From Bacteroidota bacterium (GTDB lineage Bacteria > Bacteroidota > Bacteroidia > NS11-12g > UBA9320), in assembly GCA_947499775.1 (NCBI GenBank), contig CANMPY010000128.1:1-6096 (forward strand): DNA of 6,096 bases. Direction: 5' to 3'. Under the pieces are notes generated by a model. The model ran no database searches. It worked only from the letters and a program-made list of their open reading frames with translations, and was not told the origin of the DNA. Below are positions 1-6,096 of this stretch, piece by piece (within the stretch, counting starts at the first letter, position 1; the number at the start of each line of letters is the position of its first letter). The translations under genes were made by a program, and so were the position numbers.

Positions 1-38
1 TGGTAAATAACCATCGGTATTTTATTGATTTGATAAAA

Positions 39-3000
39 TTACTTCGATAAAACAAATTTTCCAGTTTTAAAATAACCTTTCCCATTATATATTTTGTAAA
101 TATAAACCCCATTGGCTTGTTGTTTCAAATCTACCATGGTATTCGATTTTGCCTCAAGGTTCTTAATTTCAGTAACCAAGCGGCCATTAATATCGGTGAT
201 ACTTAGCGATATCGGCTCATCTGTTTTTAAATCCCAATCGAAATGAATACTATTAGATGTAGGATTTGGATGGGCTTTAAATTTAATTTTATCTGATTTA
301 CTGCTTGTTACAGGATTATTTGATGCTGTTCTATTAACTGATGCACTCGGATTGTCATACTTTGGAACGATAAGTATTTCAAGGAAAAAACTTAAAAAAT
401 GTCGTGCATCTACGCTTGCTTCATTTTGCGTATTGGCTATTTCCTTTATCATATTTACTTCCTGTATTGAAGGTTTTGTTTCTCTGCCCGATTGCAATAT
501 GGGTATAATAATTTGAAGGAACTTTTTATAATCACTTTTGGGATATGCGTTGCTTAAAGCTATGGCTTCTTTGTAATTCTTAGCTTTAATATTATCCCAA
601 ATTATTTCCTTAGGCTGTTGTATCATCATGGCCACATCCTCAAATTCAAATGTACCGCCCATAATACCATCATTATACACATCACATTTGTCCAAATCAC
701 TACAATCGATAGGAGGAAACACAGTAGTGGTATTGTTTGATGCGCTACCAGTAACAACTGTTGGTGGGGCAGGAGCGAAGCCACTATAATCAAAATACTG
801 AAAAGTGCCGCTGGCAGAGTGAATATTAGCCGTACCTATGGTTGCGGTAAATTCATTTGCAAAATCAGCACTTGAACCATCTCCCTGATCCTGCATATCG
901 CCATTATTATACCAGTCGTAGTAACGCATATCTATAAATTCGTTACATTTTAATTCCAATAAACTGTTATCACCCGTGGTATTTAAGCCATAATTAAATA
1001 TACTTCCACCACTATTTTCTGTAAATGTATTATTTTTAATAATTGACGTATGAGGAGTGGAAACTGTTTGATTAATGATTATACCATGTCCATCAGGATA
1101 ACTTCCGGAGGTAGTAAAGGTATTTTCATGAATTTTTATATCATCGGTATTATTAAATACAAGGCCATAGCACTTATTATTATCAGGCATAGGGTAATCG
1201 TCTAAATCATTATTCCATTCATACGTGTTCATATACGATAGCGGGGCTGCGTCATTGTCGCATTGCCAGGCTGTATAACAATTAGTAAAATCGGCCTCTC
1301 CCACCCCTATAAAATTTGCTGAACCTGTTGTTCTGTTTGTATACATGCCATATACTAAATTTTCAAATATTGCGGTTTTACCGGTTGGGTAGCAGCCTGT
1401 AGAAGTATTGTTACCTTTTAAAACCTGAAATGTAGCATCGAAACTTGCCAAACCTAATCCCACTCTATATGGGCCTGTATATCTGTTTTTAAAAGTGCAA
1501 CCATTAAAAATAATTTTATCTACCCCAAACATACTGCAATGTGTATTTAAGCCTATACCAAAGAAATCGTTAATAGCCGCCGGATCTTCAAAGCTAAAAT
1601 TAGTAAAATTAAAGCGGCTTAGGTTATCACCTGCAAAAGGCATAAAAGCCACCCCTTTGCGGTTGTTTTTAAAATTGATATGGTTTAAATATTCCGGCGC
1701 CACATTGTCATTGTTAGTACAAGTTATTAAGGCGCCTCCCTCTACAGTAACCCCACAAACCGCATTTTCTATCCGGCTGTCAAACATTTCGAGAATACCA
1801 ATGGTAGAAGGGTCTTGCTGGCTAGGAGAGCCACCTACCTTCAAATGCACCCCTCGCCAATAGCTATGGCAATGTTCAAGGGAGGTAAGTACTGCATTAT
1901 TTTGAAGAATCAATTTTCCACCGGGTTCTACCTCTATGCCATATTCAAAACCATTTTCTATAGCCTTGTCAACCAAATGTTCCATATTGGCAAATTCGAG
2001 CGTGGCATCATCTACTACCACAGTACATCCCGATTCAATGACAAGTCTCCCTTTAAATTGTTCATCGGTAGTAAACGTTAACGTTCCGGGATTGCCGCCC
2101 AATAGATCTAAGGTTGAAATGGTGACGAAATCGAATGAATTGGGCGTTGTGGGTTCCTGGGTATAAGTAGTGCAGGTTTCTTCGCAATCGTTGCTTAGCC
2201 TTATTATATCATAATTGTCAGATGCGTTTTTATTATCGCCGTTTACCACAAGCTCATTATTTTGGCAAACAACAGATCCAAAACCACAGGTCACCTGGTC
2301 ATCATCGTTGCCGGCATAGGCTTTATTCCATATTTCTGTTAGATTGGGTTCTGTTTTTATTACTAAAAAACTTGAATAATTGGTTCTTCCGTAAGAATTT
2401 ATTGGAGCAACCAATGTGTCTCCATTAGATGATGTAAAATAAAGTTTGCCATCATAATCCTGTCGCACTTTTATAAAAGATTCGTAACCACTAATGTGTC
2501 CAAGATGTTTTGCCTCTTTTTCATAACCGCCGTTTGCTGGAAGGCCTGGGGTCGGGAAATTAGCCCGTTCGATAATAGTGGCCGCCTTATCGGCATCTGT
2601 CCAGTAAGGAATAGTCGCATTACTGGTTTGAAAAGTATGACTACCATTAAAAGTAGAAATACATGGAGCGTAGCTCGTGCCATAGTAATTCGTCCACATA
2701 ATAATATTACACATACTTGCTGTAACCATATTTCCATCAGCTAATTGCTGAATAGACATTCCCATGTCGCCTGAAGTTCTATTATGAAATTTACTTCCAC
2801 ATAGTGGGGCTTGATTTTTAAAATGATTATACCATGTAGTATGTACCGCGGGAATTGGCGGCTTTGGTCCATAGCCGCTACCTCCGGTATTATTCCAAAC
2901 AGGTGATGGAGGTGCCAGGGAGGTTTCTATAACCGTTTGATCGGGAGATGTAGAATCGATGGGAATTCTAGTAATAATAATATTGCTATCATAACCCTTT

Positions 3001-3887
3001 TTATTTAATGTATCATAAGCCATGCCGATTGCCCAAATATTAGTTGGTATGTCCTGACCTATACCTGGTGTAATTATTTTAGGTTTTCCATCAGGAAGTG
3101 TGCCAATAGGATATTCAAAACATAAACCATATAAATCACCAAAGTTTTGGGGAGATGTAGGTTCGTATTTTGTGAGGCTGCTCCATGACAAATCTTCATT
3201 CAGTCTAAAAACACAAGGCTTTTGGTTCTCTAATCCTGCAATATAAAAAAACCCTGATTCACCAAAGGGCCGATATATAATATCGCGGCCTCTTCTTGAA
3301 CCACCAAATGCAGTATCATTGTAACCAAGCGCATTTCTATATATTCTAGGAAAAGTACTTACCAGGGTGCCATCCGGTTTTGTTTTAACAATAACTAATC
3401 TAACATTGCCTTTTAAACTGGCATATCCTACCGCTACAATATACGGAAGATTATCATTCGGGTCGGTATATTCAATTGCCGCCTGAAGTGATCCGTAGCC
3501 ATAGAAATCTTCTATTCCGGTATTATCATTTCCGGAAGTAAATCTTTTGGTCCAGATAGAGTTGAGATATCCGTCTGTTTTAATTAAAGAGGGGTATGTA
3601 AGGCCAGTGACTCCAGAATAACCAGAATGCACTAAATTAAATTCTGAATCTTCAAATACATCAAACAACCAGTCTTTTTGGTTGGAGGGATGATCAATTT
3701 CGTTGGTATGAATTCTTACAGCAGGGGTTTGCGAATAACTAAAATAACTAAAGTTTAACATAAGAAGCGAAAAACTAAAAACCTTGATGATGCCATTGAT
3801 TTGGTTTTTAATTAGTGAATTGCACTTTTGAAAGCAATTGCTTAAATAAGCATAGGAAGAACTTCTGTAACGTGATGGATTGCCCAA
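39..3887 (-). CDS. Large secreted/surface protein with beta-propeller-like and beta-helix-like regions and a T9SS type A C-terminal sorting domain
   Basis: Up to 1282 aa. Residues about 32-53 form a signal peptide: Lys27 and Lys35, a hydrophobic core (VFSFSLLMLNFSYF), and a likely cleavage near SYSQ-T. Residues about 55-565 are beta-rich, with recurring motifs such as VKTKPDG, LADGNMVTAS and DYDGKLYFTSSNGD, suggesting a propeller-like fold. Residues about 600-1015 have short repeated beta/Asn turns (IENAVCGVTVEGG, INFKNNRKGV, IHENTFTTSG, IIKNNTFTENSGG) typical of right-handed parallel beta-helices (pectate-lyase-like). Residues 1085-1175 look helical. Residues 1203-1282 (KAHPNPTSNS, LSITDINGRLV, NGVYIYKIYNGKGYFKTGKFVLSK-type end) match the Por/T9SS type A sorting domain, which directs export across the outer membrane and is normally cleaved off. 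The substrate or ligand is unknown; adhesion or glycan binding are only guesses. The start is uncertain: TTG at 3887 gives an overlong N-region, ATT at 3812 would give a textbook signal peptide, and the first in-frame ATG (Met43) falls inside the hydrophobic core. The gene is probably transcribed separately from lspA. Confidence 0.93.
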   Translation of the reverse strand: MGNPSRYRSSSYAYLSNCFQKCNSLIKNQINGIIKVFSFSLLMLNFSYFSYSQTPAVRIHTNEIDHPSNQKDWLFDVFEDSEFNLVHSGYSGVTGLTYPSLIKTDGYLNSIWTKRFTSGNDNTGIEDFYGYGSLQAAIEYTDPNDNLPYIVAVGYASLKGNVRLVIVKTKPDGTLVSTFPRIYRNALGYNDTAFGGSRRGRDIIYRPFGESGFFYIAGLENQKPCVFRLNEDLSWSSLTKYEPTSPQNFGDLYGLCFEYPIGTLPDGKPKIITPGIGQDIPTNIWAIGMAYDTLNKKGYDSNIIITRIPIDSTSPDQTVIETSLAPPSPVWNNTGGSGYGPKPPIPAVHTTWYNHFKNQAPLCGSKFHNRTSGDMGMSIQQLADGNMVTASMCNIIMWTNYYGTSYAPCISTFNGSHTFQTSNATIPYWTDADKAATIIERANFPTPGLPANGGYEKEAKHLGHISGYESFIKVRQDYDGKLYFTSSNGDTLVAPINSYGRTNYSSFLVIKTEPNLTEIWNKAYAGNDDDQVTCGFGSVVCQNNELVVNGDNKNASDNYDIIRLSNDCEETCTTYTQEPTTPNSFDFVTISTLDLLGGNPGTLTFTTDEQFKGRLVIESGCTVVVDDATLEFANMEHLVDKAIENGFEYGIEVEPGGKLILQNNAVLTSLEHCHSYWRGVHLKVGGSPSQQDPSTIGILEMFDSRIENAVCGVTVEGGALITCTNNDNVAPEYLNHINFKNNRKGVAFMPFAGDNLSRFNFTNFSFEDPAAINDFFGIGLNTHCSMFGVDKIIFNGCTFKNRYTGPYRVGLGLASFDATFQVLKGNNTSTGCYPTGKTAIFENLVYGMYTNRTTGSANFIGVGEADFTNCYTAWQCDNDAAPLSYMNTYEWNNDLDDYPMPDNNKCYGLVFNNTDDIKIHENTFTTSGSYPDGHGIIINQTVSTPHTSIIKNNTFTENSGGSIFNYGLNTTGDNSLLELKCNEFIDMRYYDWYNNGDMQDQGDGSSADFANEFTATIGTANIHSASGTFQYFDYSGFAPAPPTVVTGSASNNTTTVFPPIDCSDLDKCDVYNDGIMGGTFEFEDVAMMIQQPKEIIWDNIKAKNYKEAIALSNAYPKSDYKKFLQIIIPILQSGRETKPSIQEVNMIKEIANTQNEASVDARHFLSFFLEILIVPKYDNPSASVNRTASNNPVTSSKSDKIKFKAHPNPTSNSIHFDWDLKTDEPISLSITDINGRLVTEIKNLEAKSNTMVDLKQQANGVYIYKIYNGKGYFKTGKFVLSK
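3832..3843. repeat. Perfect 12-bp palindrome near the start of the large secreted-protein gene
   Basis: The sequence aagcaattgctt is identical to its reverse complement. It lies between the two candidate start codons of the large gene, about 20 bases upstream of the ATT at 3812. If the true start is the downstream one, this would be a leader or operator-like site; if the TTG at 3887 is used, it is coding sequence. A 12-bp AT-rich palindrome can occur by chance, so no function is assigned. Confidence 0.3.
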
Positions 3888-4099
3888 ACCCCAATGGTTG
3901 CATGGGATGGGGAGATGAAGGTAATATTTTGACGCTTCATAATGGTACTGATATTAAGTTTACTACAACAAATATTACGAATTAAAACCGTAAAAACCGT
4001 AAAAGAATTGTCATATTAAAATCCTTAAAAAATGACAAAGGCACATTGAATGTGAATTGGGATGTAAAAGGAAATAACCCTATTACTAAAATGCTTTAA
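3875..4099 (+). pseudogene. Possible remnant of a plus-strand gene, interrupted by one in-frame stop
   Basis: Plus-strand frame from ATG at 3875 encodes 36 aa starting MDCPNPNGCMGWGDEG and ending FTTTNITN, then TAA at 3983-3985. The same frame then continues for 37 codons (NRKNRKRIVILKSLKNDKG..., ending WDVKGNNPITKML) to TAA at 4097-4099. Codons on both sides of the internal stop are strongly RNY-like (many aat, ggt, gat, att, act, aac) and include Trp, Gly and Asp, unlike a random AT-rich spacer. A hairpin with a T-run begins 8 bases after the final stop, as expected behind a real gene 3' end. I recognise no family. The upstream end is undefined; the frame stays open to 3812, antisense to the large gene's start. 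It could instead be a 36-aa ORF followed by noncoding DNA, or chance. The extent and the pseudogene status are inference. Confidence 0.3.
3984..4001. repeat. Two tandem copies of a 9-bp unit
   Basis: The unit aaaaccgta occurs twice head to tail (3984-3992 and 3993-4001) and is followed by aaag, the beginning of a third copy. In the plus-strand remnant frame it gives an Asn-Arg-Lys repeat directly after the internal stop. The 9-bp length keeps frame, which fits a slippage duplication inside a former coding region, but the repeat is short and may be accidental. Confidence 0.45.
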
Positions 4100-4106
4100 A
4101 TTTCAT

Positions 4107-4136
4107 AAGAGGAATCTTCATAATTCGATTCCTCTT
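4107..4136. terminator. Hairpin, probable intrinsic terminator between lspA and the plus-strand remnant
   Basis: A perfect 10-bp inverted repeat, aagaggaatc (4107-4116) and gattcctctt (4127-4136), is separated by a 10-base loop. On the plus strand it is followed by two more T, so the transcript would end its stem in a UUUU run. On the minus strand it lies 25 bases past the lspA stop codon but is followed by ATGAAATTT, a poorer U-tract. It therefore best fits termination of rightward transcription ending at 4099, perhaps with weaker bidirectional action that also ends the ileS-lspA transcript. The loop is longer than usual and the stem has only four G-C pairs. Confidence 0.55.
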
Positions 4137-4161
4137 TTGTAGCTGAATTTTCTTAAGCCAC

Positions 4162-4815
4162 TCAGTTTTCTTTATTAGCATACAAATCTGGTTCATCTGC
4201 TAATAATGGTTCATCTAATTTGTTTCCAAAAAATCGTTTCTGAAAAATAATAATGGATAAAACCCCTGTGCTAATACTGGTGTCGGCGATGTTAAAAATT
4301 GGCCTAAAGAACGTAAAATCTTGCCCGCCCCAAAATGGAAACCAAGCAGGATAATGCGATTCAATTATTGGGAAATAAAGCATATCGACTACACGGCCTA
4401 AAAAATAAGATCCCTTGTCGGCATAGCTAACATAATCTGTGAACCAAACGCCATAAAAAACGCTGTCAATAATATTGCCTAGGGCGCCTGCAAGGATTAA
4501 CGTAATGCATGCAATAAGCCCTGTATGCGCCTTTTCGTTTATTTGTTTGATTAGGTACCAAATAATACCTGCAACTGCTAAGAGTCGAAATGCGGTAAGG
4601 ATCAATTTTCCGGTTATACCGCCTAATTCAACGCCAAAGGCCATGCCATTATTTTCGGTAAAATGAAGGTAAAACCAATTGCCAAGCATATGTTTGGTTT
4701 GGCCTAAGTACATGTGTTTAAGCACCCAAATTTTCAACCATTGATCGAGGCATAAAATGGTCAATAAAATAACTGTAGATAGAAGGACGTATTGCTTCTT
4801 AGTAAATGATTTCAA
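4162..4815 (-). CDS. lspA: Lipoprotein signal peptidase (signal peptidase II, LspA)
   Basis: LspA is an inner-membrane aspartic protease that removes the signal peptide of diacylglyceryl-prolipoproteins after Lgt action. From the TTG start the protein is 217 aa. Visible hallmarks are Asp24 in LDQWLK after TM1, the FTENNGMAFG motif (residues 52-61), and the two catalytic aspartates: Asp117 in GALGNIID and Asp178 in FNIADTSIS. Four hydrophobic segments lie at about 10-30, 71-89, 99-120 and 176-193. The roughly 60-residue stretch between the catalytic motifs (with VVDMLYFPIIE and WFPFWGG) is longer than in E. coli LspA and typical of Bacteroidota enzymes. The C-terminus carries an acidic tail (DEPLLADEPDLY). 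Start choice: an ATG at 4917 would give 251 aa, but its first 34 residues are hydrophilic, S/T/K-rich and lie over the preceding gene in another frame. TTG at 4815 begins right before TM1, as in relatives, five bases after the upstream stop, which fits translational coupling. No Shine-Dalgarno sequence is evident. Function is near certain; the start is not. Confidence 0.92.
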   Translation of the reverse strand: MKSFTKKQYVLLSTVILLTILCLDQWLKIWVLKHMYLGQTKHMLGNWFYLHFTENNGMAFGVELGGITGKLILTAFRLLAVAGIIWYLIKQINEKAHTGLIACITLILAGALGNIIDSVFYGVWFTDYVSYADKGSYFLGRVVDMLYFPIIESHYPAWFPFWGGQDFTFFRPIFNIADTSISTGVLSIIIFQKRFFGNKLDEPLLADEPDLYANKEN

Positions 4816-4820
4816 TAGGT

Positions 4821-5207
4821 TTATTTGTATTGTTTTAGTTTGGCTTCCATACTTTGTGTAGTGTGTGGTACTGCCATTAGTCTTTCTTTTTGAATAAGCT
4901 TGCCGGTTACTTTGCAAATGCCATAGGTTTTATTTTCGATACGCAATAATGCCATTTCCAAATTATCGATAAATTTTCTTTGTCGGCCTGCAAGTTGTGA
5001 ATTGCTTTCCTTTAATAAGGTAGAGCTTCCGTCTTCCATCGTTTTGTAAACGCTTCCGGTGTCATCCGTGCCATTTGAGTTGTTTCCTGATTCGGTCAAA
5101 TCTTTTAATTCGGCTTTTGCAGATTCGAGTTTTTTAAGAATAAGTTCCTTGAATTCCTGTAGTTCAATGTCGTTGTAGCGGCTGCGTTCTTTATTTTCTG
5201 TTTCCAT
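4821..5207 (-). CDS. TraR/DksA-family transcriptional regulator lacking the zinc-finger cysteines
   Basis: A 128-aa protein. DksA-type proteins enter the RNA polymerase secondary channel and, with ppGpp, adjust promoter choice. The family signature is at residues 84-114: EMALLRIENKTYGIC, then the zinc-finger region, then ERLMAVPHTTQS. Residues 14-40 and 62-93 would form the two helices of the coiled coil. Of the four cysteines of a classical C4 zinc finger, only Cys98 remains; the others align with Thr101, Ser119 and Ala122. The DxxDxA tip motif of E. coli DksA aligns roughly with KTMEDG (55-60), so it is not conserved, while an acidic TDD (47-49) lies nearby in a Gly/Asn/Ser-rich loop. Zinc-less forms are common in Bacteroidota, so this is probably functional rather than decayed. 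The ATG at 5205-5207 overlaps the ileS 3' end by 17 bp, and AAGG just upstream could be a weak ribosome binding site. lspA follows immediately. True DksA activity versus another role at RNA polymerase cannot be told from sequence. Confidence 0.9.
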   Translation of the reverse strand: METENKERSRYNDIELQEFKELILKKLESAKAELKDLTESGNNSNGTDDTGSVYKTMEDGSSTLLKESNSQLAGRQRKFIDNLEMALLRIENKTYGICKVTGKLIQKERLMAVPHTTQSMEAKLKQYK

Positions 5208-6096
5208 AAACCTTATTTATTTTAATTTTTACTTCAATACCATTAATATCTATAAGTTCACCATCAGTTAAATCTTCAGTTAAGAGATTGTCTGCTAAAA
5301 TCTCGTTGCAAATATAACTTTTGAATTGAATTACAGAACTATTTACATCAACTTGTGGAGTAATCGTTACAAGGATACGGTCGTTTACCTCATATCCATT
5401 GTCTTTGCGCATGTTTTGAATTTTATTCACAATTTCTCTGGCTAATCCTTCTTGCTTTAAAGTTTCGGAAATTGTTAAATCAAGCGCTATTGTTATTTTT
5501 CCGTTTACGGCCACTTGCCATCCACCTACATCTTTGGTTACTACCTCCACCTCATTTTGGTTTATGGTAAATAAGCCAGTTGTTAGGTGTAGGTCGATGC
5601 TGCCATTTTGTTCTAAAACTTTTAGATCCACATCGGTAAATGCATTTACAGCTGCACTAATTTCTTTCATAGAAGAACCGGCTCTTGGACCTAATTTTTT
5701 AAAATCAGGTTTTGCCGACTTTACAATTATGGATTGCTCCCCATCATGTAAAAAATTAATTTCCTTAACGTTAACTTCTGATAAGATAAGGTCTTTTACC
5801 AATGCGATTTGATCTTCGAAATGGGTGTTTAGCACCGGAATAAGAATCCTTTGGAGAGGTTGACGGACTTTTATTTTTTCTTTTTTGCGAATGGCTAATA
5901 CCATACTGCAAATTTGTTGGGCAAGCTCCATGCGCTCTAAAAGTTCGAAGTCTATTTTTTCCAAATCTGGCATTACCAAATCGGTTAAATGAACAGACTC
6001 ATGTTTTAGAGGTGTATTATTAGCAATGGCCTGCTCTCTAAGGTTTAACGTCATATTATTATACAGCCAGTCGGCAAAGAAAGGTGCAATCGGACT
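5191..6096 (-). CDS. ileS: Isoleucyl-tRNA synthetase, C-terminal part (5' end outside the window)
   Basis: The reading frame is open to the window edge and gives 301 residues of the C-terminal part; the catalytic Rossmann fold with HIGH and KMSKS, and the editing domain, would lie upstream outside the window. The first residues, SPIAPFFADWLYNN, match the anticodon-binding alpha-helical domain. An RKKEKIKVRQPLQ segment (about 70-82), KPDFKKLGPRAG (about 129-140) and GLAREIVNKIQNMRKDNGYE (about 217-236) are characteristic of the long, eukaryote-like (type 2) IleRS C-terminal region. No CxxC pairs are present, so the C-terminal zinc-binding cluster of E. coli-type IleRS is absent. The enzyme charges tRNA-Ile in the cytoplasm. 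The stop codon at 5191-5193 lies inside the next gene, giving a 17-bp overlap and likely translational coupling. The internal Met at 6052-6054 is not a start, because homology continues upstream of it. Family assignment is firm; type 2 is inferred from the C-terminal features only. Confidence 0.95.
   Translation of the reverse strand, partial: SPIAPFFADWLYNNMTLNLREQAIANNTPLKHESVHLTDLVMPDLEKIDFELLERMELAQQICSMVLAIRKKEKIKVRQPLQRILIPVLNTHFEDQIALVKDLILSEVNVKEINFLHDGEQSIIVKSAKPDFKKLGPRAGSSMKEISAAVNAFTDVDLKVLEQNGSIDLHLTTGLFTINQNEVEVVTKDVGGWQVAVNGKITIALDLTISETLKQEGLAREIVNKIQNMRKDNGYEVNDRILVTITPQVDVNSSVIQFKSYICNEILADNLLTEDLTDGELIDINGIEVKIKINKVYGNRK

Noticed and set aside
1..13. Small inverted repeat TGGT...ACCA downstream of the large gene
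   Set aside because: It is only a 4-bp stem, touches the window edge and has no adjoining T-run, so it is not supportable as a terminator.
1495..2744. Several plus-strand open frames (1495-1863, 1815-2081, 1936-2166, 2222-2428, 2496-2744) and a minus-strand frame at 2471-2737
   Set aside because: All lie inside the large secreted-protein gene in other frames. Their products show no recognisable domain, whereas the long frame has coherent domain structure throughout.
3842..3940. 32-aa minus-strand frame (ATG 3940, starts MKRQNITFIS) just upstream of and overlapping the large gene
   Set aside because: It lacks a hydrophobic signal core, stops before the signal peptide, and lies opposite the plus-strand remnant whose codon pattern is more convincing. 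A leader peptide or frameshifted gene start cannot be excluded.
3969..3976. Possible Bacteroidota -7 promoter element (AATATTTG on the minus strand) upstream of the large gene
   Set aside because: It has one mismatch to TAnnTTTG and no clear TTG element at the expected upstream spacing; in such AT-rich DNA the match is not informative.
4475..4666. 63-aa plus-strand open frame opposite lspA
   Set aside because: Antisense shadow of the conserved LspA membrane-domain coding region, with no supporting start signal.
4816..4917. N-terminal extension of LspA from the ATG at 4917
   Set aside because: The 34 extra residues are hydrophilic, overlap the preceding gene's 3' end in another frame and are not expected before LspA TM1; the TTG at 4815 fits better.
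5534..5812. 92-aa plus-strand open frame opposite ileS
   Set aside because: Antisense shadow of the conserved IleRS C-terminal region, with no independent evidence.
1..6096. CRISPR arrays, tRNA/rRNA genes, insertion sequences, or a defence or mobile system
   Set aside because: No regular spaced repeats, RNA-gene-like stretches, transposase or recombinase frames or terminal inverted repeats are seen; the content is housekeeping genes plus one T9SS cargo gene.

Overview
The window looks like chromosomal DNA of a member of the Bacteroidota (Bacteroidetes). The DNA is AT-rich and ribosome binding sites are weak or absent. A very large secreted protein ends in a type IX secretion (T9SS) type A sorting domain, a system confined essentially to this phylum. 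The gene order ileS - traR/dksA-like - lspA, and the protein types in it, also fit. I cannot name the genus. All four confident genes lie on the minus strand, so transcription runs from high to low coordinates.

Right part (about 4162-6096): a compact housekeeping cluster. The 3' part of ileS (isoleucyl-tRNA synthetase, running off the window end) overlaps by 17 bp a gene for a 128-aa TraR/DksA-family protein. That gene is followed at once by lspA (signal peptidase II). The lspA start is unclear: an ATG would overlap the traR/dksA-like gene by 97 bp, but protein alignment favours a TTG five bases after its stop. The three genes are very probably co-transcribed. They combine tRNA charging, an RNA-polymerase-binding regulator of the stringent-response family, and lipoprotein maturation.

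Middle (3888-4161): a gap between lspA and the large gene. It is not empty. A perfect 10-bp inverted repeat with a T-run on the plus strand sits at 4107-4136. Just before it on the plus strand is a coding-like stretch (3875-4099), broken by one in-frame TAA, that I read as a possible gene remnant. This would make the hairpin a terminator between converging units.

Left part (39-3887): one huge gene for a cell-surface or secreted protein of up to 1282 aa. It has a signal peptide, a beta-propeller-like N-terminal half, a right-handed beta-helix-like middle, a short helical segment and a C-terminal T9SS sorting domain. Its start is problematic: no ATG lies ahead of the signal peptide in frame, only TTG (3887) or ATT (3812). 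Positions 1-38 hold nothing I can support.

I see no CRISPR array, RNA gene, insertion sequence or defence system. The points most worth a second look are the gene remnant and start problem around 3800-4136 and the zinc-less, tip-altered DksA-like protein.
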